Source: Urechidicola vernalis
GTDB lineage: Bacteria; Bacteroidota; Bacteroidia; Flavobacteriales; Flavobacteriaceae
Direction of reading: 5' to 3'
NCBI RefSeq assembly: GCF_031846385.1
Contig: NZ_JAVRHV010000003.1
Location: 186,001 to 250,000 of the forward strand
Length of the DNA: 64,000 nucleotides
Made by a program: the position numbers and the translations under genes
In this document: piece by piece, positions 63,565 through 64,000 of the stretch
Position numbering within the stretch: position 1 is the first letter of the stretch
How the letters are laid out: every line of letters starts with the position of its first letter
The notes under the pieces: generated by a model
Told to the model about the DNA's origin: nothing
What the model saw: only the letters and a program-made list of their open reading frames with translations
Databases searched by the model: none

Positions 63565-64000
63565 TTATTCTATCAAAATTTCATCTACAAACAAAAATAT
63601 ACCACCATTAGGTGCAATATTACTATAGTTAATGGCTTTTATTTGCACAAATTGAGAATTTGTTTTTGTGAATTCTACAACAAAATCTTTAAGAGTAACA
63701 TCTCCACTCTTAACAAAATCTCTTTTTGTTTCACCAACTTTTTTAAATGATTTTCCATCATTAGAAATCGAAATTTCTACGGCAATTGGATAATAAATGC
63801 CAGGTCCTTGACTTTCCATAGACCCAACTGTTACTTTGTTCATATCTATTTTAGTTCCTAAGTCTATAACGATCTCCATATCCTTGTTTAACCACGCTTG
63901 CCATTGTCCATCATGAAAGTTCTTAGTACCCCTTAACGAATTAACCATATTAAAGTTTCCTACACCTTGATAACGTTTGTTAGGTTCTTCTGTATAGGTC
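63565..64000 (-). CDS. C-terminus of a chitobiase-type protein, probably GH20 hexosaminidase (5' part off window)
   Basis: The reading frame is open to the window's edge, giving about 144 residues plus stop. It includes EEPNKRYQGVGNFNMVNSLR and DGQWQAWLNKDMEIVIDLG, then IAVEISISNDGKSFKKVGET and the end IFLFVDEILIE: a discoidin-like module with the linker that usually follows a chitobiase C-terminal domain. In Bacteroidota this tail is most common on GH20 beta-hexosaminidases, but the two haem/lipoprotein genes in this locus carry the same tail, so the catalytic part cannot be identified from what is visible. Confidence 0.6.
   Translation of the reverse strand, partial: TYTEEPNKRYQGVGNFNMVNSLRGTKNFHDGQWQAWLNKDMEIVIDLGTKIDMNKVTVGSMESQGPGIYYPIAVEISISNDGKSFKKVGETKRDFVKSGDVTLKDFVVEFTKTNSQFVQIKAINYSNIAPNGGIFLFVDEILIE

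Noticed and set aside
1..64000. CRISPR arrays, tRNA or rRNA genes, insertion sequences, prophage
   Set aside because: No regularly spaced repeats, no cloverleaf or rRNA-like segments, and no transposase, integrase or phage structural genes were found on reading both strands. All gaps between genes are under 300 bases.

Overview
The window is about 64 kb of AT-rich chromosomal DNA from a member of the Bacteroidota, most likely a marine or chitin-associated Flavobacteriaceae. The reasons are a SusC/SusD pair, the RagB-type lipoprotein, the long NagB with a PIG-L domain, a class II HMG-CoA reductase next to a GYDIA-type GHMP kinase, the POT transporters, GH92/GH20 enzymes, and CAAAnnTA/TAnnTTTG sites (the Bacteroidota -7 promoter motif) just upstream of several genes. 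Species cannot be named from the sequence alone. I see no rRNA, tRNA, CRISPR array, transposase or prophage.

Layout. 1-5661 is a minus-strand housekeeping block: the 5' end of rpoN (runs off the left edge), asnS, an RND/MMPL transporter, frr and pyrH. 5906-9878 (+) is a four-gene operon (GntP permease, RidA-like deaminase, DSD1/D-threonine-aldolase-like PLP enzyme, M19 dipeptidase) that reads as a D-hydroxy-amino-acid pathway. 9968-18028 is an N-acetylglucosamine locus: nagB-PIG-L and GH20 on the minus strand, then a LytS/LytR-like two-component pair, a NagP-like importer and a NagX-like membrane acyltransferase on the plus strand. 18212-22380 (+) holds an ankyrin protein, a DUF2271 protein and a PepSY-diflavin reductase fusion. 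22489-25193 (-) has a tail-specific protease and a small exported protein. 25305-29514 (+) is surE, a small membrane protein, lpxB and comEC. Two tandem POT peptide transporters follow (-), then HMG-CoA reductase, a GHMP kinase and a BaiN-type flavoprotein (+), a secreted esterase-like hydrolase (-) and a CBS-pair protein (+).

38072-64000 is almost entirely minus strand and is the accessory part. Read in the direction of transcription it begins beyond the right edge with a chitobiase-type protein whose C-terminus is present. A terminator follows, then a ten-gene run: DUF1549/DUF1553 cytochrome, Tat-exported DUF1501 protein, Tat-exported beta-propeller, discoidin-like lipoprotein, a DUF2231/cytochrome c/LRR/chitobiase-C/discoidin chimera, two GH92 alpha-mannosidases, a serine hydrolase and a DUF4838 protein. 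Next come a TetR regulator, susC, susD and a PKD lipoprotein, with a good TetR-like palindrome upstream of susC. After a hairpin come a MauG-like di-haem peroxidase and a beta-helix/cytochrome c protein.

The most unusual content is the coupling of c-type haem proteins and planctomycete-style DUF1501/DUF1553 proteins to glycan hydrolases, with four proteins around them ending in the same discoidin-like C-terminal module. No function is established for that combination; I describe it as a candidate system, not a proven one.
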